Part shown: positions 34,225 through 45,303 of the stretch, one piece after another
Numbering within the stretch: position 1 is the first letter of the stretch
Layout: every line of letters starts with the position of its first letter
Source of the DNA: Branchinecta lynchi
Taxonomy: Eukaryota; Arthropoda; Branchiopoda; Anostraca; Branchinectidae
NCBI GenBank assembly: GCA_023053575.1
Contig: JAKZAP010000003.1
Coordinates: 409,501 to 473,500, forward strand
Reading direction: 5' to 3'
Length of the DNA: 64,000 nt
Program-made: the position numbers and the translations under genes
Notes under the pieces: model-generated
Told to the model about the DNA's origin: nothing
Seen by the model: only the letters and a program-made list of their open reading frames with translations
The model's database searches: none

Positions 34225-34830
34225 TTTTCCCGAATTTCCGGTTTAGGCACGATTTTGGTCGTACTACTTGTCCGGCAACAAAATAGAATTCAGGTATGGA
34301 TTTAACAACCTCTATATCGACGCTCTAATTGAGTGCAGCGTAAAATGGTGGGTTTACACACTGCGTAAAATCCGAGCGTATTTGAAATCCGAGCGTATTT
34401 TACGTTTTGAGCTTGAAAAGATTTCTAGCAATACGGACGTATTAGAGAAATCGGTCCGTTTTGTATTTAAATATGTCCATATTGCTAGAAATCTTTTCAA
34501 GCTCAAATCGTGCGTAAAATACGCTTGGATTTCAAAATACGCTCGGATTTTAAGCAGTGTGTAAATGGACGATAAGCTTTTACTTTACCAAATTTCCGGG
34601 TGTCGTCGGATGCCAGGGAGAAAATAAAGTGCGTAAACTCGGGTTTAATATACATTTTGTTTTTACTTTTCCAGATTTTCTTGTTTTGCCGGATTCCTTT
34701 CGAAATACTCTTCATCCCTGCTGCGTCCCGTAATCTGAAACCCCTACCTACCCTTTAATAAAGGGCTAGGGGACCCAACCAGTAAATCGACCTATATTTT
34801 GATTCATAGGATCCCATACGTAGGCTAGTT
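34225..34830 (-). repeat. Element A, decayed minus fragment
   Basis: Array phrases in reverse ('aatttccggtttaggca', 'actacttgtccggcaac') are interrupted by the hairpin MITE at 34353-34565. They resume at 'gataagcttttactttacc' and 'gccggattccttt'. The A head side ends near 34815 at 'ataggatcccatacgtagg'. Confidence 0.6.
34353..34565. mobile_element. Hairpin MITE, 213 bp
   Basis: A near-perfect long inverted repeat: arms of about 90-95 bp starting TTTACACACTGC on the left and ending GCAGTGTGTAAA on the right, with about 25 bp between. Inside each arm the phrase 'atccgagcgtatttt' is itself repeated twice. It splits an A fragment, so it is a later insertion. 'tgg' near both outer ends is the only candidate target duplication. 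Confidence 0.78.
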
Positions 34831-34919
34831 CGAACGTGAAAGTTTGAATGTTTACGAAGTCGTATGTGTCCTGTCACTGGTGTTTTGAGATCCCAAAAAT
34901 CTCACATACATTCACTTCT

Positions 34920-35496
34920 TTCCAGTTGTAATTCGCAAGTGGACCTTGTAAACACCTGGATGCTGTTCTCTGAGAATCTCTGGCCTTGCCGAGATTCTTA
35001 ATTTCCTTCCATGATCATTAGGAATCATCTTTTAATAAATATCTCTAATATCATACCTTAGGTTTTAAATATTAGCATGGAATCTTTCTTCTTTCATTTT
35101 TATGGAATCTGTCCTTCGGCCATGTGCCACACTGCGATCGCAATTTCTGTCCGTCCGTCGGTCGGTCGATCCGGGTATCGCAAGTGACCCTTGTATCACC
35201 ACCTGGATGCCGCTCGGCGGTGCCGAGATTCTTAATTTCCTTCTATGAGCATTATGAATCATCTTTTAATAAAAACCTCTAATATCATGCCTTAGGTTTT
35301 AAATATTAGCATGTAATCTTTCTCCTTTCATTTTTATGGCAAAGTCTATCCAGATGCCAAATAGCAATCGCTATTTCTGTCCGTCCGTCGGTCGGTCGGT
35401 CGGTCCGGGCTTATCGTAAGTGACCCTTGTATCTACACCTGGATGCCGAGATTCTTAATTTCCGTCCATGAGCATTATGAATCATCATTTAACAAT
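34920..35496 (+). repeat. Tandem ~235-bp units ahead of element B
   Basis: Two full units and a partial one, each with 'ccttgta...acacctggatgc', 'cgagattcttaatttcc', 'tctaatatcat.ccttaggt', 'aatattagcatg.aatcttt' and 'atttctgtccgtccgtcgg'. The third unit is cut by the A insertion at 35497. It resumes at 36291 ('tctctaatatcatctctt'), where it leads into the B copy. Confidence 0.82.
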
Positions 35497-36290
35497 TATT
35501 GGTATCCCCAAACGTAAGTGCTATGACATCGCAAAAGTTGTCCGTCTGTCCGTCCGTCCGTCTGTGCGCACTATAACTCTCGAAGGAAATGAGATATTTT
35601 GATGAAACTTAGTATGAGGGTTGTTTGGGTCAAGAGTAAGGTCGAGTTCGTAGATGGGCTTTATAGCCCTTCATTTAGGGGTGGGGGAGGGAGTTCAAAT
35701 TAAGGAGCAAATGAAATATTTTTAAACATATAATGTGATGGTCGATTTGGGGTAAGAAGACATGTTGAACAAGATGGTGAACACCGTTTTGTCATCAGAC
35801 AAGTAGTTCGTCCGGAATCGGGCCGAAACCGGAAAGTTCGTTAAAAGTGAAAGTTTTATTTGAAGTTGATTAGATGTTCGATCTAGGGGTAAGAAGACAT
35901 GTGAACACGATGGTGAAACTATTTTCTACCTTGACAAGTTGTTCGCCCGGAATCAGGCCAGAACCGGAAAATTTGTTAAAAGCAAAAGTTTTATTTGAAG
36001 TTGAATATTTGACAGATTTGGGGGTAAGAAGATACGCTGAATCTGTATATGACAATCTATTTTTTTTTACCGGGAGATATAGATCGTTCGGAATCCGGTT
36101 GAAACCGGATTTCTTTTATAAGTTAAAGTTTTACTTGAAGTTGATTAGATGTTCTTTATACGGATAGAGAGATACGCTGAATTCGTTTCTGAACTTTCTT
36201 TTTTTTTGTAGACAAGTATATGGTAGTTCGTTCGCAATCGTCTGGATCAAATATTAGATTTTTGGGATCCCATCGAAACCTTTGATCTTG
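35497..36290 (+). mobile_element. Element A inserted in a tandem unit
   Basis: Head 'attggtatccccaaacg' (damaged palindrome), (CCGT)n microsatellite, three array units, 3' palindrome 'tttttgggatcccatcg' and end 'tttgatcttg'. The host unit continues on both sides, so the boundaries are known to within a few bases. This is one of the two best demonstrations that A inserts as a discrete unit. Confidence 0.85.
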
Positions 36291-39095
36291 TCTCTAATAT
36301 CATCTCTTAGGTTTTAAATATTAGCATGTAATCTTTCTCTTTTCATTTTTATGGCACTTGTTCTTCGGCCAGGAGCCATATAGCGATTGCAGTTTCTGTC
36401 CGTCCGTCGGTCTGTCGGTCGGTCGGTCCGGGTTTTGCTAGTTTTGTGCACTTCCACATAAACTAGGACGATGAAACTTGGCAGGCATGCCAGGCACCCG
36501 AAAAGATGAACTTGGGAACAGTCGTTTCGCCGACCCGAAAATCGTTGGGGGAAGTGGAGAAAGAGGGGGAATCCGGAATCTTGAGGTATTTATAACTTTT
36601 GAACGGGTGATCGGATCTTAATGAAACTTTATTTGGAAGGACCTCGTGTCTCAGACGACCACTTCGAATCTGAACCAGACCCGGTGACTTTGTGGGGACT
36701 TGGAGGGGGGCAGGGGCGTCCCGAGGGGCGTGTCCCCCCCCCCCCCCCGCCCTACGTTTTGGGCATTCGATCAGATTTTCGAAGAAGGCGAAAAACTCGG
36801 TCAAAATGGGCATCACGGCGAAGAACGGAAAATCATTTGTCCCTGCATTTCAAATTTGAGTGATTTAACGTGTTTATTGGTTTCCTTTTCTTTATTAATT
36901 TGCTAATCCATCCAACTTTTGTTCAGTCCGCAATGATTTCACCGAATTCGTCCGTCCCTTCGTAAATTGGGTGATTGAACCTGTTTATTTGGTCTTATTC
37001 GTTGGATAATTCGGTAATTAACCGGACTTTTCTCAAGTCCGTTTCTGTTCTATCGCATTCGGTCAGTCATTTGATAATTCGATCATTAATCAGATTTATT
37101 TGGTTCTGATTCGTGACCGGATTCGATAATTCAACCAACTTTCCTTCAGTCCACATCGATTTCGCCGCATTCGGTCCGTCACTACGTAAATTCGGTTATT
37201 TAACCTGTTTAGTTGATCTCATTCTTTACCGAATTCTGTAATTCGGTCGCATTCGATCAGTCCATTTCATAATTAGGTTCGTTGAGATTCATTTGGTTCT
37301 GATTCTTTACCGAATACGGTAATTCACCAGATTTTCTTTTAGTCCATTTCGATTACTAGACTTGCCGAGTTCTGTTGTTTTAGGTGGTTCTAACAAGAGT
37401 ATTATTCCATTGCAAAATTCGATTGTTAATATTCATTATTCATTATAATTATTTGCAAATCATTATTTGTTCGGTAGGTTAAGTTGCAGGTGGTTTCGGT
37501 AGGTTCGATAGTTCAAGTGCAGCTGTCGTTCTTTACCATTTACGCTAGCTTCAGCTGGTTCCTGTTCCGTTTTTTACTTCGTAGAATTGCAGTACTTCAG
37601 GGGTAAGCACGTCTCTTGACGTGAAAACTAGCCTACTTTTGATTGCTTTAGATTCTGAACAAATGTACGGTACTTTGTATCTTACCCTGGATCGCCCATC
37701 TCGTTTCGCCAGACAGCTCTGGGTATAATTGGTTATCGTGGGATCGCAAAAAGGCACTTTTATCATCAGTATTTCCACAAAACTTCGCCTGCGGCGCCTT
37801 TCCCAGTCTTCACTAGTTAAACAAAGGGTGCGTCATTAAGTTGGCGTTTGAGGCTTTGAACTGTGGGGTGCTTGAACCATGTTAAAAGATAAAATTTGCA
37901 TGGGAAGTAGTTAAATGTTGCCAGAAAAAAAGCCGGATTAAAACAATTTCGCCGGCGGCGCCTTAAATAATCCTGGGCACGGCCGTTAGCGACTTTTGCG
38001 ATTATTTCAAGTCCTGTTGGCAAAACTAAAAATGTATTCCAAAGATAAAAGGCTAGTGACGGCGTATTCATGAAAAAAAAGAAGCGGAAAAACGTCAAAA
38101 AAGTTCAATTTTACCAGGTTCACCCCCCCCCCCCCCCAATGAAGAAAGTCTCGGGACGCCCCTAGGGGGGGGGGGGGCGGAATCTTGGGAAACACTTAGG
38201 GTGGAGGGATCGGGCTGACCGGAGATACATACTGACCTAGATACATCGTTGACATAACCGGACCAGATTTGGGCACTGTGGGGGAAGTTGGGGGGGGGGG
38301 GATTTTGGTGGTTCAGCGAGTTTGCTAACTTTTGAACGGGAGATTGGATTTGAAGGAAATTGGCAAGTGAAAAAAGCTAATGTCTCAGATGTTCCATGAC
38401 AAGTCCGGACTGGATCAGACACTGGGGGGGGGGGGGGCGTTGGAAGCGGGCATCGGAATTTTTGTGGAACGCTCAGCGTCAAGGGATCGGGATGGAAGTT
38501 GGTTGGAAGAACAAGCATAAGCATTAGATACGTTTTTGACCGGACAAGACATATAGGGGCTGTTTGGGGGAAGTTGGAGGGTGTTTCCTGGAATTCCGAT
38601 GATCGTGTAGGATATATTCAGATGTGCTAAGGAGGATAAAACTTGGCATGAACAAAAAACAAACGGATCGGCGAATGGGATGCAAGTTGACAGTAGCAAG
38701 TATATGCGGCCTTGATTTGTCATTTGGCCACCGTACCGGATTCAACCAAGGTAGAGGATGATGAAGCGGGAACCGGAAATTCGAGTGAAACTTGATTGAC
38801 GGGAATTTGAGATGTTAGAGATGCGAAGTTATGCGTCCGAGTCTTATTCGACCACAATTGGGGGAGTCCCGGAAATGTCCCGGACATGTGGCTCGCAAAG
38901 GGGTTGAACGAGTGGAGTGATTTGAATGAAACTTGGAAAGTAGAGAACCTGTATGCTTTAGATCACATATTTTAGGGTCCGGACCGGATCCGAGCACGAT
39001 GGGAGGCGTACTGCAATTTCAGGAAAAATGTTTAGATTTACTTTCTCGTTTCTCACACCACCTACTCGTGACAGTTGCCGTATGAATTGGGCACG
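36291..39095 (+). mobile_element. Element B, plus copy interrupted by a TIR element
   Basis: Head hairpin ATGGCACTTG ... CCAGGAGCCATAT at 36348-36386 with (CGGT)n microsatellite (36397-36430). The body is read as usual up to 'gacttggagggggg' at 36710, then continues at 38166 with 'ggaatcttgggaaacac', exactly the phrase expected next. The 3' part runs to a degraded end near 39085 ('cagttgccgtatgaa'), where the terminal hairpin is lost. Confidence 0.8.
36711..38165. mobile_element. 1.45-kb TIR element (hAT-like) inside B
   Basis: Inverted ends AGGGGCGTCCCGAG (from 36712, after a C) and CTCGGGACGCCCCT (to 38163). B sequence is continuous when this block is removed. A C-run sits just inside each end (36731-36745 and 38122-38137). 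The middle is AT-rich with drifting 'ttcggt.att' phrases and no transposase. CAGGGGCG ends suggest hAT, but the target site lies in a G-run, so a target duplication cannot be read. Confidence 0.72.
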
Positions 39096-39939
39096 GCTAT
39101 GTTGGAGAGAATTGCCTGGTATTGTTTCTGGTGACCAATAAGAGAGAACATTTTGTTGTCAAGCAGAAGCTGGAAGATTGGATTAGGACTAGTCTCCAGG
39201 TTTTGACAGTGTCTTTAATGTTGGGCATGGTACTTTGCGAGGCCTACCGATCTGGGATCTTTCGTCAGAATTGATTTGTTTTGCATTCAAAACCCCGAAT
39301 AAAATGTTTCAGGATCATTTCAGTCTTTTCCACGGATCCGACTTATGGACACGGTGGTTAACCTTTCTTTTTTTTCTTCCTCCAGTTCCCACGTCTCCAA
39401 CGTGTCTCCAACGTGGGATAACTGATGATAACTCTGTTTTCAAAACGTCAGCGTAATATTAATCGCACGTATGTTGTGTCAGCAGTTACCGAGGTGGTTT
39501 GCAAAGTATAAATTAAAATGTGCATACAAAGGTTTTAAGACAGTTTGCATTGAATCAGCTAGTTCTTCAGCCCCAGCTGACTGCGAATCCTATTTGTCGA
39601 TGCAAAACTGAAAACTGAAATTTTATTCGAGCTATATTTCGGCCCTTCTTGGTAAGGGTCCTCTTCAGGCTCAAGCCGCTCAAGCTGGAAAATGAACTTG
39701 TGGAAAAACAATTTAAGATTCTTCCTTAAATGTCTGATTTTATGAACTTCTTATCTAAAAAGAAATATAAATATAGCTCTAATAAAATGTAGCTGACTTA
39801 TCCGTTTTGCATCGTCAAATTGAAATCAGCATTTAATGATGGTTCCACTTGTCCGTTTGAGATTTTTTTCGAATAAACGACCTGAGCAACCTTACAATAA
39901 AAGTGGAAAACGAACGGTATTTCTGTAGAAATCGCATTG
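39096..39939. other. Spacer with one dispersed repeat
   Basis: Bases 39561-39690 carry the dispersed repeat 'gctgactgcgaatcctattt' ... 'ttcgagctatatttcggccc' ... 'aagggtcctcttcagg', also present at 44155-44480. The rest is unassigned. A strong pyrimidine tract and AG at about 39391 are followed by only a short open frame without a convincing donor. Confidence 0.45.
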
Positions 39940-41277
39940 AAAAAGAAGAAAAATCATTCTTAAATATTTGCACTGGCTTATTTTTCACATATTTTAAATT
40001 CAAACAACTGCACTAAAAGGGCAACGTAGCTAGCTATACCGGTAGAATCGAGTACAATAGGTCTGCTTGACCTACCGTGGGCCTATTCGGAGATACTTGC
40101 CAAGTATCTCCCTCCGTCGCTTATATATATTTTAGGAGATTTGATGCAGACATTTAAATTAACCAACGTTGGTCATGACAAAGGACTTCATAGAGGGCGA
40201 GAGTTTGAAGCCCGTATCAGAACATGGAAATAGTAGTCCTGATCCAGTCTTCCGCTTCGGCTTGACACAAACTTACCCCTGTTATGGGTAACCATCCCTA
40301 CCGGCCAAGATTTCAGGCGCAGAACATTCTTGTCCCACTTAGTCCCACCTGATTAGCAAGTACAACTCAGAAAATCCAGTCCCACCCTTGGAGCAAAATT
40401 TTCAGAGTTTAAGTATTAAGTTTAAGTTTAAGTGTAGTTTTTAGTCATTCAGAGAGTCTCAGTTTGTAATTGTCGATTTCTTGTATGTTTCCTATGGAAG
40501 TGTCACGATTTTCTTTTTTTTTCTTTTTGTTTTTGTACTCCGTCCTTTTTCTGTTTGAAATGACGTGTGATAAATACATAAATAAAGAAATAGCAACCCA
40601 TTCCGAGCAAAAATAGAAATAAAACGGAAAAAAGGCCTTGAAATATTTTCGGAAGGATGAACTTATTGCTACACTTTTGTCAATTATTTAGTGATAATTC
40701 GTCATCCCCCTGGAAATTAAAACTCCCGGTGTGTCCGAACTGCATCCAAGTTGTGAACAAAGGAGTTAGTCAGTTAAGGGTGGCAACCTGAAGGACCTGA
40801 ATGTGCGCGCATTTTTGGGGATCCCAAAACGTAAGAGGAGGGATACCTCAGACATCCGTCCGTCTGTCAGCACGATAACTCTCAAAGGGAATGAGATATT
40901 TTGATGAAACTTGGTGTGAGGATTCTTTGGGTCAAGGGAAAAGTCGAGTTCCTAGACGGGCTCTGTAGCCCTACATTTAGGGGTGGGGCGAAGGGGGTTC
41001 AAATTAAGATTGGAGTTAGTAGTTCGCCTGGAATCCGGCCAAAACCGGAAAGTTTGTTAAAAGTAAAAGTTTTCTCTGCAGTTGAGTAGATATTCTGTTT
41101 AAGAGTATGCTGAAGATGAATGTTGAAATCATTTTCTACCTGGGCAAGTAGGTCGTCCCGAATCCGGACAGTACTGGTAAAATTTGTTAAAAGCAAAAGT
41201 TTTATTTGAAGCTGATTAGATGTCTAATTTAGGGATAAGAAGGTACGCTGAATTTGTTTTTGAGTTTTATTTAGGTT
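39940..41277 (+). repeat. Left arm of a giant palindrome
   Basis: This segment is repeated in inverted orientation at 41305-42152 and 48699-49163. Landmarks: 'gcaacgtagctagctatacc' (40021), 'aggtctgcttgacctaccg', 'cccacctgattagcaag', 'gaaatgacgtgtgataaa', 'ctgcatccaagttgtgaac', then an A head with palindrome at 40811 and two array units ending at the centre. Arms differ by scattered substitutions and small indels, about 5% by eye. The same 61-62-residue chance frame appears once per arm (40901-41089 plus, 41469-41657 minus), which confirms the mirror. Confidence 0.92.
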
Positions 41278-41304
41278 ACGATCCTGTTATAGATAATTTG
41301 TTCA

Positions 41305-42152
41305 CCTAAATAAAACTCGAAAACAAATTCGTATCCCTAAATCAGACATCTAATCAACTTCAAATAAAACTTTTGCTTTTAACAAATTTTCCGGTATTGT
41401 CCTTATTCCGGGCGACCTACTTGTCCAGGCAGAAATTGATTTTCACATCGTCTTCAGCATACTCTTATCTACTCAACTGCAGATAAAACTTTTACTTCTA
41501 ACAAACTTTCCGGTTTTGGCCGGATTCCGGGCGAACTACTAACTCCAATCTTAATTTGACCCCCCTGCGCCCCACCCCTAAATGTAGGGCTACAGAGCCC
41601 GTCTATGAACTCGACTTTTCCCTTGACCCAAAGAATCCTCACACCAAGTTTCATCAAAATATCTCATTCCCTTTGAGAGTTGTCGTGCTGACAGACGGAT
41701 GGATGTCTGAGGTATCCCTCCTCTTACGTTTTGTGATCCCCAAAAATGCTCGCACATTCAGGTCCTTCAGGTTACTACCCTTAACTGACTAACTCCTTTG
41801 TTCACAACTTGGATGCAGTTCGGACACGCTGGGGAGTTTTAATTTCCAGGGGGATGACGAATTATCACTAAATAATTGACAAAAGTGTAACAATAAGTTC
41901 ATCCTTCCGAAAATATCTCAAGGTCTTTTTTACTTTTTATTTCTGTTTTTACTCGGAATGGGTTGCTATTTTTTTATTTTTTTATTTATCACCTGTCATT
42001 TCAAACAGAAAAAGGACGGAGTACAAAATCAAAAAGAAAACAAAAGCAAACCGTGACACTTCCATAGGAAACACACAAGAAATCGACAATTACAAACTGA
42101 GACTCTCTGAATGACTAAAAACTACACTTAAACTTAAACTTATACTTAATAC
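41305..42152 (-). repeat. Right arm of the palindrome, inner part
   Basis: Reverse complement of the inner part of the left arm (about 40406-41277), including a mirrored A head ('cttacgttttgtgatcccc' near 41723). The centre is about 27 bp (41278-41304). The arm stops at TTAA (42153-42156), where the transposon begins; the outer part resumes at 48699. Confidence 0.92.
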
Positions 42153-42156
42153 TTAA
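42153..42156. other. Target-site duplication TTAA, left
   Basis: TTAA directly before AGGGCCGC. The intact left arm of the palindrome shows the unoccupied site with a single TTAA ('cttaatacttaaactctg' when read in reverse), so this is a true duplication. Confidence 0.88.
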
Positions 42157-43033
42157 AGGGCCGCTCCAGCATTGGTCTTCAGATCTCTTAGAAACACCAT
42201 CTGACCCAGCTGGAAAATATAATTCTATTTTTTATTCCGTAGTCTCAAAAATGAAGACGGTGTGCCGCAAGACAAATTTAGGTGGCAACGCTGGTACTGA
42301 CGGAGTCTGACGGTGTTGCGATTCTCGCCCGCAGAAAGTTTGAATTGCATGCACATGCATCGCCAGAGCACGAAATTTTTCAACTTTCATTGCGCGATTT
42401 TCAGACTACAGACGTTAGAATGATAAATAAATACATCTAATCCAAGGTAAACACAAGCACGTGAAGATTTCTGTAGGTTGATTTGACCGTTCTTTTTTCA
42501 GAAATGTCCTCAGCTTTAGCCTAGGCTACTTGTAACTTTTCCTGTAGGTATACAGGAAAGCTGTTTTGTAGCTGTTTTTGTTTGTTTGTTTTATAAACTC
42601 CATTCCAATTCAGCCATTTCTAGACAGATACCGATTATTATTTTGGTAGGTTTGTGATCTGTTAGTCACAGAAGGACAGCCCCACAATGGTATTGTCTGG
42701 GTATTGTTTACAGTGCAAAGAACTGGCATCAGCTGGTACCAGTAGATTTCTTATATTACTGAACCACCAGATGGCACCACTGCCTGGAAGGTTGGAAATA
42801 AAGGGTATCAAAGTAAGGTAAACAAAGTCCGCGACGATCTTCACAAAAAGTTAATCTGAAGCAGCTCTGAAGTAGCTTTTTTCGCCTGTTCCAGCTGCCC
42901 GCCGTAGTTACTTTTATAATGTACCCAAATTACCCAAACGTATAGTACAAAAAAGACGTACCATGCAAAATACAATTTAGAAGATTGCCTTTACTAGCAC
43001 CTGATTTGTGTGATATTGGTGTGATAGACTGAG

Positions 43034-43792
43034 TTATAGCGGTGTGATAGCGGAGTTAGTAGTGCCAAAAATTGTCATAAAATACGAAGAAAATAAAAAA
43101 AAATTAACGCTGCTGGCACCGCCCGCTTTGGCCCCTGCAGTTGCCCTCCCCTCCTTGAAACCGACTATAAGCTAGTGGTTGCTTTCATCTTTGTTTGCTG
43201 GTTATGTCGCCTGATTTTTCTTGTTGCAACTTATTCTCTGTGCTGAAGACAGTTTACAGAATTTACAGGTTACTTACCTATCTCGTCTAATATCAACATA
43301 CCAAGTACCAAGGTTACCATGTTTCTTCTTCTGTTTCTTCCCAACCATTCTCTCTGATCATCTTATTAGTCCAAAGACCGGTTGTGCAGGTTTTGCCAAG
43401 ATTTTCATAAGTGTATTTTATCTTGTCTAATATCATTATACCGAGTATCATGGTTGCCACGTTTCTTCTCTTTACGTGGCGTATCATGCTCCCAACCATT
43501 CTCTCTGACCATGTATCGCTGTTTGACTGTGTAGCTCCTCCCACAGGGCGGGGCTTAGCTAAAAACTGTCACTCGTCAACCCTTTGCTTACTAGTGCCTT
43601 ACTGCCTTACTTAGTGGAGTTACTAGTGCCAAAAATTGTCATAAAATACGAAGAAAATACAAAAAATTTAACGCTGGTGGCACCGCCCGCTTTGGCCCCT
43701 GCAGTTGCCCTCCCCTCCTTGAAACCGAATATACGCTAGTGGTTGATTTCATCTTTGTTTGCTGGTTATGTCGCCTGATTTTTCTTGTTCCA
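43034..43792 (+). repeat. Direct duplication inside the transposon
   Basis: About 43034-43226 and 43615-43792 are near-identical direct copies: 'gtgccaaaaattgtcataaa', 'caccgcccgctttggcccct', 'ttgccctcccctccttgaaa', 'gttggttatgtcgcctga'-like phrase. They are separated by two units of the minisatellite described next. Confidence 0.85.
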
Positions 43793-44150
43793 TTCTCTCT
43801 GATCATCTTATTAGTCCAAAGACCAGTTGTGCAGGTTTTGCCAAGATTTTCATAAGTGTATTTTATCTCGTCTAATATCATTATACCGAGTATTACCGTT
43901 GCCACGTTTCTTCTCTTTACGTGGCGTACCATGCTCCCAACTATTCTCTCTGATCATATGCGAAGACCGGCTGTGCAGGTTTTTCCAAGATTTTCATAAG
44001 TGTATCTTATCTCGTCTATTATCATTACACCGAGTATCACTGTTGCCACGTTTATTCTCTTTACTTGGCGTATCATGCTCCCAACCATTCTCTCTGATCA
44101 TGTTATTGGTCCAAAGACTGATTGTGCAGGTTTTGCCAAGATTGATGTTC
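43295..44150 (+). repeat. Minisatellite related to a LINE endonuclease
   Basis: At least four units of about 140-150 bp starting near 43299, 43440, 43885 and 44029, plus partial ones. Each contains 'ttgccacgtttcttctcttt', 'ctcccaaccattctctctga', 'gtgcaggttttgccaagatt' and 'atctcgtctaatatcatta'. The first half of the unit aligns with the endonuclease relic at 17955 and, more weakly, with the FHDVFC region of the LINE at 4601-5425. The frames on both strands are products of the repeat. Confidence 0.72.
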
Positions 44151-44164
44151 CTACGGCCCAAGCT

Positions 44165-44480
44165 GACTGCGAATCATATTTGACGGTGCAAAACGGATAA
44201 GTCAGCTACATTTTATTCGAGCTATATTTCGGCCCTTCTTGGCAAGGGTCCTCTTCAGCTGACTTATCCGTTTTGCACCGTCAAATATGATATATTTTGA
44301 CTATTATATTTTGACGCTTCTATTTCTATTTTGACTATTATATTTTGACGAGCTATATTTTGGCTCTTCTTGGCAAGGGTCCTCTTTATGAGCCTGAAGA
44401 GGACCCTTGCCAAGACGGGCCGAAATATAGCTCGAATAAAATGTAGCTGACTTATCCGTTTTGCACCGTCAAATATAATT
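44165..44480. repeat. Inverted repeat of a dispersed 'cggcccttcttgg' element
   Basis: About 44175-44260 ('tttgacggtgcaaaacgg', 'tcgagctatatttcggccc', 'aagggtcctcttcag') is repeated inverted at about 44390-44478, with partial copies between, so the block can fold into a hairpin. Single copies occur at 30985 and 39566. Confidence 0.78.
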
Positions 44481-44684
44481 TTGCCAAGATTGTCGTTAAG
44501 AAGCAAGGGACTTAGCAAGAGGCTAAAAACAGACGAAGTCTTGCGTAACTTTATGCAACTATATCTAAGTATTAATGTAGTCAGCTATCTCAAAACCTCT
44601 TCGCAGCAATACAGTCTGAGCACTGAGGTGTGCTTTAAGTAGTTTTCCTAATCTTTTTGTTCTAAGTTTGATTTTCAATTACAG

Positions 44685-44838
44685 GCGGATGAGATATGTG
44701 GCTTACCGACAGTTTGTCAGGAAGGTTTACCAGTTTCTGGGTCGCAGTATTAGTGCCCTTCCATCCTGCGCCTATAAAGCTATACGAGAGCATTACCCAG
44801 AGTTGGAAGATGAATACACTGGCTTTCTTCATGCCTAA
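44685..44838 (+). CDS. Terminal exon, P2X7-receptor C-terminal-like domain
   Basis: A pyrimidine-rich acceptor ('gattttcaattacag') precedes an open frame of 50 codons ending in TAA at 44836-44838. The peptide contains YVAYRQFVRKVYQFLGRS, then ALPSCAYKAIREHYPE and DEYTGF. These are the conserved blocks of the cytoplasmic C-terminal domain of P2X7 receptors (YRQ..RW..G.LG, PSC....IR..FP, YTGF). That domain also occurs in many invertebrate proteins unrelated to channels. The upstream exons that should carry its cysteine cluster were not found. It lies inside the TTAA transposon, on the strand opposite the THAP exon. It may be a captured host exon or part of a second transposon gene. I am fairly sure of the domain and unsure of the gene. 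Confidence 0.65.
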
Positions 44839-45006
44839 CAAACCAGCATCATGCTACCTCCATACTGCCAATAAGCCATTCTGAGGACAAAGTGATCCAG
44901 CATTTTTGACAGACAAAATGTGACAAAAGTTTTGTGCCGGCTTCGACAGCAGTTCTTGGACTGCAAGCAGACCAGAATTTATTGACTTCCCGCTCTACAT
45001 CAGTGA

Positions 45007-45303
45007 ATGACCAAAGCAGTCTCCCTCCAGAATGTGAAGGGAATAAAAAGGTCCTTTGAGCTAAGAGTCCTCAACGGCACAGCGGTCGGCATGTATGATG
45101 ATCAGTGTACGGCTTGCAGTGACATTCAGAACTCCTTGAGCCGTGACCGACATGCTGTTCTGAGAAAGACCTTGCTGATGTTTGAAAAGTTCTACAAGAA
45201 TACTGCATATCTCTTAATTTGTGAGAGAGCTCTACCAGTTTTATACAGAGTGATGTTTTCTACGGTTGTGTTAACAGTGAAGGCTACATGTGATCACTTA
45301 TGA
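45007..45303 (+). CDS. Unrecognised 98-codon open frame
   Basis: Begins MTKAVSLQNVKGIKRSFELR and ends VKATCDHL. Residue make-up looks protein-like and the DNA is not part of any repeat seen elsewhere in the window. It lies 170 bp after the P2X7-like stop on the same strand, inside the transposon. No domain is recognised, and no acceptor, donor or promoter is evident. It may be a piece of a decayed transposon gene or chance. Confidence 0.25.
   Translation: MTKAVSLQNVKGIKRSFELRVLNGTAVGMYDDQCTACSDIQNSLSRDRHAVLRKTLLMFEKFYKNTAYLLICERALPVLYRVMFSTVVLTVKATCDHL

Noticed and set aside
39387..39456. Exon after a strong pyrimidine tract at 39391
   Set aside because: Only about 20 codons to a stop, no convincing donor, and no domain.
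40901..41657. Two near-identical 62-residue frames on opposite strands
   Set aside because: They are the same A-head sequence in the two palindrome arms, not a gene pair.
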